The notes under the pieces are model-generated. The model ran no database searches. It was not told where the DNA came from and saw nothing but the letters and a program-made list of their open reading frames with translations. Position numbers and translations under genes: made by a program. A DNA stretch of 64,000 nucleotides from JANNBN01 sp963763885 (lineage in GTDB: Bacteria > Actinomycetota > Acidimicrobiia > Acidimicrobiales > JANYDT01): positions 248,001-312,000 of the forward strand of contig CAVXQD010000003.1 of assembly GCA_963763885.1 (NCBI GenBank). The letters are read 5' to 3'. Below are positions 24,211-32,673 of this stretch, piece by piece (the first letter of the stretch is position 1; each line of letters starts with the position of its first letter).

Positions 24211-24902
24211 TTGGTGGGCCCGAATTCCAGCGCCTGTGATGGGCCTTCCCAAACAACGCCGCCTCGCTCCAGAACCAGCGCTTTGCTGGTAAGTGCGCGT
24301 ATTTCTTCGGGTTGATGCGACACCAGGATGGTTGTCCCGGTGAAACCGCTCAAGTAGCGGGCGAGATCGTCTCGGATGCGGCCCCTCGCGTCAGTATCGA
24401 TTGCAGCAAACGGTTCGTCGAGCAGAAGAACGTCGGGAACCGTTGCGAGCGCTCGGGCCAATGCAACCCGCTGCGCTTGTCCACCGGACAACGTTGACGG
24501 TTTGTGGCCCGCGTGGTCGATGACGTCAAGCCGTTTCAACCAGTCGGCGGCGGCTGCGCGTGCGGTATCTCGTTTCATCCCCCGGCAACGCAGACCAAAC
24601 GCCACGTTGTCCAGTGCGTTGAGGTGCGGAAAAAGTCGATAGTCCTGGAATACCACGCCGACCCGACGTTGTGGCGGCGGCACCAACACCTCGTCTGCCG
24701 GATCATCGACGACGCTGTTTGCGATGGTGATGTGTCCATCGTCGAGAACCTGCAAGCCAGCGATGGCACGCAGCACTGTCGACTTGCCTGCGCCGTTGGG
24801 GCCAACGAGCCCAATGATCTCGCCACGTGCTGCGCCGATCTCGACGTCAACGGTCAACTGCGGGTATCGCACCACGATGCGGGCGTCGAGGAAGTTGGTC
24901 AC
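24198..24902 (-). CDS. modC: molybdate ABC transporter ATP-binding protein
   Basis: 234-aa ABC ATPase that energises molybdate import. Walker A GPNGAGKST, signature LSGGQAQRVALARAL, Walker B VLLLDEPF and the switch His in ILVSHQ are all present. It lacks the C-terminal MOP/TOBE domain of full-length ModC (about 350 aa), so regulation by molybdate binding to the ATPase is missing. The GTG at 24902 overlaps the modB stop (GTGA). The gene reads in frame with the 5' part of modB only because of the modB frameshift. Confidence 0.88.
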   Translation of the reverse strand: MTNFLDARIVVRYPQLTVDVEIGAARGEIIGLVGPNGAGKSTVLRAIAGLQVLDDGHITIANSVVDDPADEVLVPPPQRRVGVVFQDYRLFPHLNALDNVAFGLRCRGMKRDTARAAAADWLKRLDVIDHAGHKPSTLSGGQAQRVALARALATVPDVLLLDEPFAAIDTDARGRIRDDLARYLSGFTGTTILVSHQPEEIRALTSKALVLERGGVVWEGPSQALEFGPTKRAT

Positions 24903-25733
24903 GTGCGCACGAACAATCGATGGCGAAGCGTGATGAGAATCACCAGCGAGATAAACACCAGCAGCAGGCTCAACATGATGGCCGCCGGAGGGTTGGTCTC
25001 GAATGCTTGATACACCGACAACGGCACGGTCTGCGTGGTCCCAGGGAAGTTGCCGGCGAAGGTGATGGTGGCTCCGAACTCCCCAAGCGCCCGGGCCCAA
25101 CACAACACACCGGCCGCAATCAGACGCCGGCCGCAAACCTGGAAGCGTGATCTTGGTGAACACTGTCCAACGCGAGGCGCCAAGCGTGGAGGCGGCCTCC
25201 TCAAGGCGAGTATCGGAATTGGCAAACGCGCCCTCCATCGACAGCACCAAAAAAGGCATGGACACAAACGTTTCGGCGACGATTGCCCCAGCGGTGGTGA
25301 ACGGCAAGCGGATGGAGAACCAGTCGAACAGGAACCGGCCTACGATGCCGTTACGGCCCACAGCAAGCAGCAGGGCCAACCCGCCTACAACTGGTGGGAG
25401 GACAACGGGCAGCGTGGTGACGGCGCGTAAGACTGACCGTCCGCGGAACGTCATGCGGGCCTGAACCCATGCAAGCGGCACGCCGAAGACGAAGCTCAAC
25501 GCTGTGGCGGACAACGAGCAGATCAACGAGAGTCGGAGCGCCTCGCGAATCTGAGGCTCGGTGATGATGGACCATGCGTTTCGCCACGGAGCGCGGAAAA
25601 TCATGGCCAGGAGGGGGAGGACGAACAACGCTGCGCCGATGGCGGCGAGCACAACGAATGCCACGGGTGGGCGGGTGCGCCCCCTGCGACTGTGTTGTGG
25701 TTGAACCTCACCTCGCTTTGTCGACGACGTCAT
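24899..25733 (-). pseudogene. modB: molybdate ABC transporter permease, frameshifted
   Basis: ModB-type permease with about five membrane helices. The N-terminal part (VLAAIGAALFVLPLLAMIF through EEAASTLGASRWTVFTKITLPGLRP, the EAA loop) is in one frame; the C-terminal part (RLIAAGVLCWARALGEFGATITFAGNFPGTTQT to RHRLFVRT) is in another. The shift is at about 25126-25130, where a CCGG tract appears to have one extra base relative to the expected PRLIAAGV. It is either a sequencing indel or a real inactivating mutation. Overlaps with modA (ATGA) and modC (GTGA) show a coupled operon. Confidence 0.85.
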
Positions 25734-26551
25734 TTCAACGGCAAGAACTTGTATTTGGCCAAGATGGTCTGACCTACAGGGGACTGGACGAACTTGACGA
25801 ACCCGGCTGCGGTCTGTTTGTTCCTGCGTGAGTTGACCACTGCAATTGGGTAGCTGGCCACCACGTTCTGCGAGTCGGGAATCGGTACACCGTCCACCCG
25901 GTAATCGTCGATGGCAACGTCAGTCACGTAAACGATTCCGGCGTCGAGTTCCCGGAGTGCAACCTTATTGACAATTGCTGCCACGTTGGATTCCAGCGAC
26001 TTGGGTGTGAGCGTCACTCCGGCCTTTGCCAGTATTTGGCGGGCGTAGTCGCCGATCGGAACTCCTGGTGCGCCAAGCGCCACGAACGCTTCGGAGTTTG
26101 CCAAGTCAGCGAGTGTGGCTATCCGCAGTGGGTTTCCCTTCCCAACGACGATCATCAGCTTGTTGCTCGTGAACGTAGCAGCGGATCCGTCGATGGCCTT
26201 GGCGCTCACGAGCGTGTCCATATTTGCGGTGTCTGCCGATGCAAACACGTCTGCTGGGGCGCCGTTTGTGATCTGCGCAACAAGCGTGGAGGAGCCAGCG
26301 AAGTTCATGGTGACCGTCACGCCCGGATGAGCCTTCTCGAACGCCGCTGCAATATCCGTAAACGACGCGGTGAGCGACGTCGCAGCGAACACGTTGACGG
26401 ATCCGCTGAGTTGTGGCTCGGGTGTACTTGGGGCGACGAAAGTGTTCGCAGTGGCCGGGACGGTGTCCTTTGGGGCCATAAAGGTGGATGTGGAGGCCAG
26501 CAATGCGACAGCAGCAACGACCAGGACGATGATCCACGGCTTGTGACGCAT
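25730..26551 (-). CDS. modA: molybdate ABC transporter substrate-binding protein
   Basis: 273-aa periplasmic/extracellular binding protein. An N-terminal hydrophobic segment (IIVLVVAAVALLASTSTF) acts as signal or anchor; the mature part has VNVFAATSLTASFTDIA, the oxyanion-binding start typical of ModA, then FNFAGSS-like NFAGSSTLVAQI, GAPADVFASAD and the C-terminal hinge GIVYVTD. It would capture molybdate or tungstate for ModBC. Start ATG 26551 has AAAGGAG upstream; 4-bp overlap with modB. Confidence 0.9.
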   Translation of the reverse strand: MRHKPWIIVLVVAAVALLASTSTFMAPKDTVPATANTFVAPSTPEPQLSGSVNVFAATSLTASFTDIAAAFEKAHPGVTVTMNFAGSSTLVAQITNGAPADVFASADTANMDTLVSAKAIDGSAATFTSNKLMIVVGKGNPLRIATLADLANSEAFVALGAPGVPIGDYARQILAKAGVTLTPKSLESNVAAIVNKVALRELDAGIVYVTDVAIDDYRVDGVPIPDSQNVVASYPIAVVNSRRNKQTAAGFVKFVQSPVGQTILAKYKFLPLK

Positions 26552-26580
26552 GCGGCTCAACTCCTTTGTGTTCCTCAGTG

Positions 26581-26624
26581 ATTGACTACCGGTGAGATCA
26601 GACTGTATCGAATCTGTAGTCAAT
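26581..26624. promoter_or_regulatory. 9-bp inverted repeat upstream of modA
   Basis: ATTGACTAC (26581-26589) and GTAGTCAAT (26616-26624) are perfect inverted arms 26 bp apart, beginning 30 bp upstream of the modA start. The distal arm contains a TTGACT -35-like hexamer on the minus strand. Possible operator; the cognate regulator is unknown. Confidence 0.4.
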
Positions 26625-26654
26625 GACTGACTTCGTGAAACGCCGGCGACCGGT

Positions 26655-27179
26655 TTAGGAAGTTCCCAGGGAGTTGAGAAAGGTAATGGCTGCTTGTGCG
26701 AACTCCACCCGCCACAGCCGCACTGGGTCCGTGGGGTCCTCCTCCAGCGCGATCAATCGAGCAGTTCTGTGCGTTTCGAACCGCTCCAGCTGACCGGTGA
26801 CCAGCCCACTGCGATCAACGCCCATCAAATCGCTCACGACCACCTTCAGCAGCAGTTCACTGCGAACGTCACGTGGATGAGACACCGGCTCGGCCAGCCA
26901 GCGACGCAACGCAGCGCGTCCCTTGGGGGTCAACGCAACGACGGAGCGAGTCGGTCCGCCCTGACCGGACTCTTCTCCGACCACCCTGACCAAGCCCATC
27001 TCTGTCAACGTCGTAATTGCTCGATACGTCAAGGGGCGCGACATGGACCACACCCGCCCAAGGTCGCCGTCCGGCGCCAGTCGCTTTGCGACGGCAAAAC
27101 CGTGCAGACGACCCTGGCCCAACGCAGCCAGACAGGCCCATTCTCCGAGTAGCAAACCTGGTTGTCTAACGCGCACCAC
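26655..27179 (-). CDS. PadR-like winged-helix regulator
   Basis: About 174 aa from the GTG at 27179. LLLGEWACLAALGQGRLHGFAVAKRL, VWSMSRPLTYRAITTLTEMGLVRVV and ALTPKGRAALRRWLAEPV follow the PadR winged helix, with a C-terminal helical dimerisation region (LLLKVVVSDLMGVDRSGLV, FAQAAITFLNSLG). Longer starts would overlap the LuxR-type gene upstream, so 27179 or 27176 is preferred. It lies just upstream of the molybdate operon in the same direction and may regulate it; this is only context. Confidence 0.75.
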   Translation of the reverse strand: MVRVRQPGLLLGEWACLAALGQGRLHGFAVAKRLAPDGDLGRVWSMSRPLTYRAITTLTEMGLVRVVGEESGQGGPTRSVVALTPKGRAALRRWLAEPVSHPRDVRSELLLKVVVSDLMGVDRSGLVTGQLERFETHRTARLIALEEDPTDPVRLWRVEFAQAAITFLNSLGTS

Positions 27180-27258
27180 GCCCCGCAGTCTGGCAGTAGA
27201 CGGCGGCTGGTCAGCTTTTGAATTCAGCTGGCGAAATTCGTCAGCGAACGTTGACCCA

Positions 27259-27822
27259 TCAACCGAGGCTAATGAGTTTGTTTCGAAGTGCTGCGAGTAC
27301 CGCTTGGGTTCCGTTTCGGGTGCCAAGGCGGTGATAGATAGTGCCGAGATGGTTATTCAGCGTTTTGACAGTAATGCCGAGGTGGAATGCGGCCTCTGTC
27401 GGGGAATCTCCGTCGGCTATCCGCTGCAAGATTTCCAGTTGCCGGTCGGTGAGGCGCCCAAGCATTGCCGTTGGCTGTGGATGTTGGAGTTCTGTGCGGA
27501 GGTCGTCCACGGTATGCGCGAGACGGTGCAGCACTCCAGGAAACGCGGGTGGTAGCGATTGTGCGCTGGATGCAGCGATAAGTAAGCGCGTTTGTTTGTT
27601 GCGTCGAAGCGCTGGGAGCAGCAGCGTGGGGTCGACGGCACGAGGCAACAGGACCACTGCATCTACGCCACCGGTTTCGATGCGGGCAACCGCCTGGATC
27701 ATGGTGACCGGGAGGGCATGAGTCCGTGGCGGGTCGATCGCAGCTGCCATCGCCTCTGTGGCCAACGGGTCTGATCCGAGCACCAGAATCGGCCAAGCAG
27801 ACGAGGAGTGAGTTGGGGTCAT
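27259..27822 (-). CDS. LuxR-type regulator with receiver-like N-terminus
   Basis: 187 aa. Residues 122-182 are a LuxR/GerE helix-turn-helix (LTDRQLEILQRIADGDSPTEAAFHLGITVKTLNNHLGTIYHRL). The N-terminal 110 residues follow a response-regulator fold in outline (ILVLGSDPLATEAMAAAI, GVDAVVLLPRAVDP) but without the acidic pocket and phosphorylatable Asp pattern, so it is probably a pseudo-receiver. No histidine kinase is adjacent. It shares an operon with the degenerate EAL protein gene 8 bp upstream. Confidence 0.85.
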   Translation of the reverse strand: MTPTHSSSAWPILVLGSDPLATEAMAAAIDPPRTHALPVTMIQAVARIETGGVDAVVLLPRAVDPTLLLPALRRNKQTRLLIAASSAQSLPPAFPGVLHRLAHTVDDLRTELQHPQPTAMLGRLTDRQLEILQRIADGDSPTEAAFHLGITVKTLNNHLGTIYHRLGTRNGTQAVLAALRNKLISLG

Positions 27823-27830
27823 GTTCGCTC

Positions 27831-28691
27831 CTAGTCGGAGTAGTTGGGCCAGAAGAGTTGCGCGAGCGGTCTGACGGGTCCGATTGCGTCTCCGGAGCCG
27901 AATCCGAACCCCTTGTCGCGTGCCTGCTGGACCTGGTCGGCGCGGTGGAGGTCTCTGACGATGACAGAAGAGCGTTGCCGTGCAGATATCAGGGGGGACG
28001 AACTAGCAGGTCCAGTGGGCCGGACAGAAACTGTCAGTGCGTTCACTGCCGCGATCGAATTGAGGTCCGGTTCAACCTTGTTGGTTCCGACTTCGATAAG
28101 CGGAGTCGGCGAAACGATCCACACACCGGAGTCCTGCAGTCGAAGCGTGGATGCGACCGCCTCGATTGAAGTTGGCATCCTGCTCACGCACAGGGCGAGT
28201 CCGTCCGGGGCGGCACCCCACCGTTTGAGAGTGGCGAAAAGCTTTCGTTCGAAGTGTTGGTCGAGGAGTGAATTGACTGATATCGGAACGCCGAGCCACG
28301 GTTCTCCGGGCAGCAAGCTCAACGCTGCCCCAAGGTTGGGAATAGCGCGGTCGAGCAGGTGGAGGTCAAGTTCCAACCCACACGAAGCAATGTTGGCAGC
28401 GGAGCGGAGGTCGTCCAGTCCCAGCTGGCCATCGCGTTTGCTGGACCAGAACGGTGCGGCTTCGACGCCAACGATTGCCATATCGAGGAGGCGCTGGATC
28501 GGCCGGTAGTTGATGGCGATGTCTCCATGCTGAATCAACTTGCGGATCTTTCGCGCCGCGATCGGCGCTTTCGCGCTGACTGACGACGTGGAAGACCGAG
28601 TGGACCGGGTCACGATTCGTTCAAAGGTCGCAGTGCCGGTGGTCATGTGCTGGTGTTCATTCCGAAATTGATTTCTAGAAGCGAAATTCAC
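27831..28691 (-). CDS. degenerate EAL-domain protein
   Basis: 286 aa (ATG at 28646 is an alternative start). The fold of a c-di-GMP phosphodiesterase EAL domain can be followed (INYRPIQRLLDMAIVGVEAAPFW at about residues 59-81, WLGVPISVNSLLDQHFERKL, and GFGFGSGDAIGPVRPL at the end), but the EAL triplet is EAA and the DDFGTG metal-binding loop is missing. It is thus probably a non-catalytic c-di-GMP-binding or protein-interaction module. It is upstream of, and probably cotranscribed with, the LuxR-type gene. Confidence 0.7.
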   Translation of the reverse strand: MNFASRNQFRNEHQHMTTGTATFERIVTRSTRSSTSSVSAKAPIAARKIRKLIQHGDIAINYRPIQRLLDMAIVGVEAAPFWSSKRDGQLGLDDLRSAANIASCGLELDLHLLDRAIPNLGAALSLLPGEPWLGVPISVNSLLDQHFERKLFATLKRWGAAPDGLALCVSRMPTSIEAVASTLRLQDSGVWIVSPTPLIEVGTNKVEPDLNSIAAVNALTVSVRPTGPASSSPLISARQRSSVIVRDLHRADQVQQARDKGFGFGSGDAIGPVRPLAQLFWPNYSD

Positions 28692-28742
28692 GGTCGAAAG
28701 GACAAGGTGACGGATCCGAGCCCCTTCGACCGTGAAACCGTG

Positions 28743-29432
28743 TCATTCGGCCGGCTTGGCCTTCTTCATGCCCAGCGTGTCGTAGATCCCTGGCCAGAAC
28801 CGATCCCGGGCGGCCCACACTCCGCCGACCCCGAACTTGATGACGAGAATTGCGCCGAGGCTGGTGGCCAGCGTTTGAAACAACGTGTCAACGACGTTGC
28901 GTGCAACTTCGATCTGGTCAAGTGCCGCGAATCCTCCGATGATCCAGATGCTTGCCTGCGCTGCTTTCGTGGCAAGGCGACCGAATGATTGCTTGTTCGT
29001 GACGGTTGCGACGATGTCGTGCACCTTCTCGGCGACGATGCCCGTGACGAAGAGGATCACGATGGCAACGGCGATCTTTGGAACGAACGCAAGCATCGAG
29101 TTCAACGCGTCCGAAATTGCGCTGATGCCAAGCGTCCCGATGGCGAGTTGCCAGACGAGCAGCATCAAGCCGATGTAGAGGACCTTTACGAGGAGGTCCG
29201 AAGCCGAGGTGATTCCTGCGCCTTTCAAGGTCTTGCCGAAACCGGACTTGGCGACGAACTGATCAATCCGTGCTGCAGTGAGCACCTTGCGGAGGACTTT
29301 CCGTACTGTCTTCGCGATCAGCGTGCCAATGACGAGAACTGCCAGGAAACCGATGAACTTCGGGACGAAAGTGGCAAGCGTGGACCAGGCGTCTTCAAGA
29401 CCGCCGTTCCAATTGATAGCGAACAGGAACAT
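28743..29432 (-). CDS. conserved TM-helix (MscS-related, CmpX-like) membrane protein
   Basis: 229 aa with about five hydrophobic helices. FVPKFIGFLAVLVIGTLIAKTVRKVLRKVL and AFVPKIAVAIVILFVTGIVAEKVHDIV are two copies of the conserved TM-helix repeat (PF05552-type) found in small MscS-related proteins, each with an FVPK start. The catalytic beta domain of MscS is absent. Likely a membrane-tension or envelope-stress protein. A strong inverted repeat lies 38 bp upstream. Confidence 0.82.
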   Translation of the reverse strand: MFLFAINWNGGLEDAWSTLATFVPKFIGFLAVLVIGTLIAKTVRKVLRKVLTAARIDQFVAKSGFGKTLKGAGITSASDLLVKVLYIGLMLLVWQLAIGTLGISAISDALNSMLAFVPKIAVAIVILFVTGIVAEKVHDIVATVTNKQSFGRLATKAAQASIWIIGGFAALDQIEVARNVVDTLFQTLATSLGAILVIKFGVGGVWAARDRFWPGIYDTLGMKKAKPAE

Positions 29433-29469
29433 GTTGTGAATCCTCAGAGTGTGTGGTGGGGTGTGGAAA

Positions 29470-29513
29470 CTTGGTCCGGATCGCCATCTCCCACGAAGTC
29501 GATCCGGACCAAG
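29470..29513. repeat. 14-bp inverted repeat in divergent promoter region
   Basis: CTTGGTCCGGATCG (29470-29483) and CGATCCGGACCAAG (29500-29513) are perfect arms with a 16-nt spacer. It sits between the starts of the TM-helix gene and the TetR gene. Confidence 0.8.
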
Positions 29514-29515
29514 AG

Positions 29516-29541
29516 TGAGACACTGTACAGATTCTGTCTCA
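29516..29541. promoter_or_regulatory. TetR-like dyad
   Basis: TGAGACA (29516-29522) and TGTCTCA (29535-29541), 12 bp apart, lie immediately next to the larger inverted repeat and 110 bp upstream of a TetR-type gene, a possible operator. Confidence 0.45.
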
Positions 29542-29651
29542 TTGTTTCATTCCGTTCGAGTAAATCCACTCACGCGCAGCGTTCGCTGAGGAGTCCCGAG
29601 CGCGGCAGCTACTGCCGGGCCGACCTTCGCTCCTACACTTGGCCGGGATGG

Positions 29652-30260
29652 ATGGTGATTTTCGGCAGGCTCCCTGTGGGTAGCAAACGACCAGCGCTCG
29701 ATGAGGCCGTGATCCTTGATTCGGTTCACATGCTCCTGCTCAAAATGGACCCCGGTCGGATTTCGATGACGGACATCGCTCTTCATGCAAAGGTGTCCCG
29801 AGCAACGCTGTACCGGCGGTGGCCAAACCTCCAGAAGCTTCTGTTTGCTGTGTTCCACCGTGAGGCGTACCAAATTGGGGAGGGAGCCCTCTTAACGTTC
29901 CAACAGCTGCTGTCAACCACTTGCACCCGCACAGCGCTTGTTTCCGGGATAATGGAGATCGTCTCACGGGTAAGAAACCATGCGTACTTACTGAACGTCT
30001 TGAGGGCCGATCCGACAGCGGTGGTCAACGGCACCATGATTCTGCCAGCGTCGAGCGTTACGACCTATGTCACCATGGCGCGCTTCGCTCTGCAGCTGGC
30101 GCCAGACGACAAGTCCATCAAACGAGACCAGCCCAAGCTTCCTGAAACGCTGGTGCTTCTGGCCATGTCAATGCTGCTGCACGGCGAAATCCTCTTCGAA
30201 TCCACTCAGCAGCAAGATGCGAAACTGGCCTTCCTTCTGGACCGTTTGTTGGCCCCTTAA
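29652..30260 (+). CDS. TetR-family transcriptional regulator
   Basis: 202 aa from the ATG at 29652. ILDSVHMLLLKMDPGRISMTDIALHAKVSRATLYRRWPNLQKLLFAVFHREA is the TetR DNA-binding domain. The C-terminal ligand/dimer domain is not assignable. The frame is open far upstream, but that part overlaps the divergent TM-helix gene and is non-coding. Two dyads upstream could be its sites. The PhyH operon begins 106 bp downstream in the same direction, so it may regulate that as well. Confidence 0.87.
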   Translation: MVIFGRLPVGSKRPALDEAVILDSVHMLLLKMDPGRISMTDIALHAKVSRATLYRRWPNLQKLLFAVFHREAYQIGEGALLTFQQLLSTTCTRTALVSGIMEIVSRVRNHAYLLNVLRADPTAVVNGTMILPASSVTTYVTMARFALQLAPDDKSIKRDQPKLPETLVLLAMSMLLHGEILFESTQQQDAKLAFLLDRLLAP

Positions 30261-30366
30261 GGCGGATTTGTTGGCCCCTTAAGACGGAAAGGCCTTCGCA
30301 CCGCCGGAAGCCGTAACGTTGACTTCATCAGAGCAGTCGCAACAAGCGCACATCGGAGGAACCCGA

Positions 30367-31558
30367 ATGACCACGATCGATACTCCACGCACCGGGGCAC
30401 GCCGCTCGCTGCTCACCGAGGCTGATTGCTTGATTGACGAGTTCGCCGATCTGGTCAGCCAAACCACCAACGTGGCCGACTACCCCCATGCGCAGCGCGT
30501 GGATCACAACGTGCTGGTGTACAACGCCGATGCGGTCCGAGCGGCGTTAAGCGATCCCGCGCAGGCCGAAGCGCTTGCGGGTGAGTTTGTCTTTGCCCTG
30601 AACAATGGTCCGGGCGTTGTTCTGTTCGAGAATGCATTCCCCGATCACGATGTGCTGGACCGGGTCACCAAGGTGTTCGACGCGATCATCGCCGATGAGG
30701 CGGCAAGCGGTGCGCCAGCTGGCGATCATTTCGCCGCTCCCGGGGCCAACAGCCGCGTGTGGAACGCACTCGAAAAGTTGGCGCTCCGTGACCCCGAAGC
30801 CTTTGTGGACTACTACTCCAACGACATCATTGCGCTTGCCGCCAACTCGTGGCTTGGGCCGGGCTACCAGATGACTTCTCAGGTCAACGTTGTAAGGCCG
30901 GGAGGCAAAGCGCAGAACCCGCACCGTGACTTTCACCTGGGGTTCCTGGAGAACCATGTGGTGGAGCGATACCCCGCACACGTTCATGCCTTCTCAGCCC
31001 AGCTCACGCTGCAAGGTGCCGTTGCTCATTGCGACATGCCTATCGAGAGCGGGCCAACCATGTACCTGCCGTTCTCGCAGCAATACCTGCCGGGCTACAT
31101 CGCGTGGCGGCTACCGGAGTTCCATGAGCATTTCGACAAGCATTATGTGCAGTTACCACTTCGCAAGGGAGACGCGGGCTTCTTCAATCCAGCGTTGTTC
31201 CACGGGGCGGGCACCAACGTGTCGTCAGATATTCAACGCATGGCGAACCTCATTCAGGTTTCGTCCGCCTTCGGGCGTGCCATGGAGACCGTGGACCGGT
31301 CCAAAGTTTCCAAAGCGATCTATCCGGTCCTTCAGATCGCGGCGGGAACAATCATCGGGCTGGGGTTCTGTACGCCACGCGTTGGTCGCGGCCACAGATG
31401 GCTACCCCTTCCCAACCAACCTCGACGCAGACCAGCCGCTCGGCGGGCTCACTCCACTTGCCCAGACCGAGCTCCTGCAACAAGCAGTCGACGAGGACTG
31501 GGAACCGGAACGCGTGAACGAAGCTCTCGACGCTTACGATTTTCGAAGGACTACCTGA
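30367..31558 (+). pseudogene. phytanoyl-CoA dioxygenase (PhyH)-family protein, frameshifted near 3' end
   Basis: 2-oxoglutarate/Fe(II) oxygenase of the PhyH family. The motif PHRDFHLGF supplies the His-x-Asp pair, and GFFNPALFHGAGTN the distal His; NVVRPGGKAQNPHRD is typical. The N-terminal about 325 residues are in frame with the next gene; the expected C-terminal part (DGYPFPTNLDADQPLGG to LDAYDFRRTT) is in the +1 frame and ends at the TGA at 31556-31558. The shift lies between about 31330 and 31385. ATG 30367 is preferred (GGAGGA 7 nt upstream) over the TTG at 30319. Stop overlaps the next start by ATGA. Heading a three-gene coupled operon, it probably hydroxylates the same metabolite that the next two genes act on. 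Confidence 0.8.
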
Positions 31559-32673
31559 TGGGTCATGTTCGAGTCGGCGTGGTGGGCACTTCGTGGTGGA
31601 CCGATGCCATGTACCTGCCAGCTCTCGCCGATCACCCCTCGGGTTCGGTCACGGCAATCTGCGGCCGTGACTTAACCACCGCTAAAGCCATCGCCGAACG
31701 GTGGAAGATCCCGCACGTCTTCACGGACTGGAGGGAAATGTTGGCGAGTGGAGAGATCGACGCCCTGATCGTCGCCACTCCAAACGACACGCATCACCCC
31801 ATCACCATGGACGCACTCGCCCGGGGAATGTCTGTGTTGTGTGAGAAGCCGCTGTCGTTGGACGCCACGCTTGCCGCGGAGATGGTCGTCGCAGCAGAGA
31901 TGGCTGGTGCTACAACCATGACGCCGTTCACATACAGGTGCATGCCGACTGCTCGATGGACGAAGCAACTCATCGACGATGGATACATCGGCCGCCCGTA
32001 CCATCTGCATCTTCGCTATTTCACCGGGTATGCACGGGACGGCGAGTACTCGTGGCGGTTCGACAACGACACTGCCGGTGCTGGAGTGGTGGGCGATCTT
32101 GGCACGCACTGGATAGACATGGCGCGCTGGTTGCTGGGCGAAATCGTTGCCGTCAGCGCCACACTCGACCGGTTTGTGGAGCGTGCACCCAGGCCAGACA
32201 GCACGCCGTACGAGTCGGCCGAGGATTCGGCGGTGATTCAGTGTCGGTTTGAAAACGGGGCGCTGGGCGTCTTGCACGTCACGGCGGTTGCGTGGGAAGG
32301 CACCCCGTTCGGGCAGATCCACGAACTCAACCTGCACGGTAGCGCCGGTACTCTGCACACATACAATGACTGGGACACAGTGCAAGAAGTGCGCGGTGTC
32401 CGTTCCGGAGAGCCAGGACCCGCAGCAGTGTTGTCCATCCCTGAATCCATTTGGCAGGGCGTCCGCCATGACACGGTGCACAACACTTATCGAGACGTCT
32501 TTCGCAACACCGAATCTCAGGCACGTGCATGGCTCAGCGCCGTGGCCGCAGGAACTCCTGTGCAACCAGATCTGGCAACAGGGGCCCGCGTGCAAGAGAT
32601 CGCCGATGCTGCGCTACGCAGCGCTCGTGAAGGCAGCCGCTGGGTAGAGACAACGCCTGTCGGGGAACAATGA
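31558..32673 (+). CDS. Gfo/Idh/MocA-family oxidoreductase
   Basis: 371 aa. N-terminal Rossmann fold VRVGVVGTSWWTDAMYLPAL with the IDALIVATPNDTHH segment and the family Lys motif CEKPLSLD; the C-terminal domain includes GVVGDLGTHWIDMARWLLGE with the catalytic-region Asp/His. NAD(P)-dependent oxidation of a sugar or other polyol-like compound is typical, but the substrate is unknown. It starts within the PhyH stop (ATGA) and ends within the start of the fatty acid hydroxylase gene. Confidence 0.9.
   Translation: MGHVRVGVVGTSWWTDAMYLPALADHPSGSVTAICGRDLTTAKAIAERWKIPHVFTDWREMLASGEIDALIVATPNDTHHPITMDALARGMSVLCEKPLSLDATLAAEMVVAAEMAGATTMTPFTYRCMPTARWTKQLIDDGYIGRPYHLHLRYFTGYARDGEYSWRFDNDTAGAGVVGDLGTHWIDMARWLLGEIVAVSATLDRFVERAPRPDSTPYESAEDSAVIQCRFENGALGVLHVTAVAWEGTPFGQIHELNLHGSAGTLHTYNDWDTVQEVRGVRSGEPGPAAVLSIPESIWQGVRHDTVHNTYRDVFRNTESQARAWLSAVAAGTPVQPDLATGARVQEIADAALRSAREGSRWVETTPVGEQ

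Noticed and set aside
24198..25733. 511-aa ModB-ModC fusion
   Set aside because: The middle of this frame (about 25130-24902) is not permease-like; the permease C-terminus is in another frame and ends at a GTGA overlap with modC.
28989..29651. N-terminal extension of the TetR protein by about 220 residues
   Set aside because: It is antisense to the TM-helix gene and covers inverted repeats; the TetR domain begins properly at 29652.
30319..32673. 784-aa PhyH-Gfo/Idh fusion protein
   Set aside because: The PhyH C-terminal sequence is in another frame and ends at an ATGA overlap with an independent Gfo/Idh start, so the fusion results from a frameshift.
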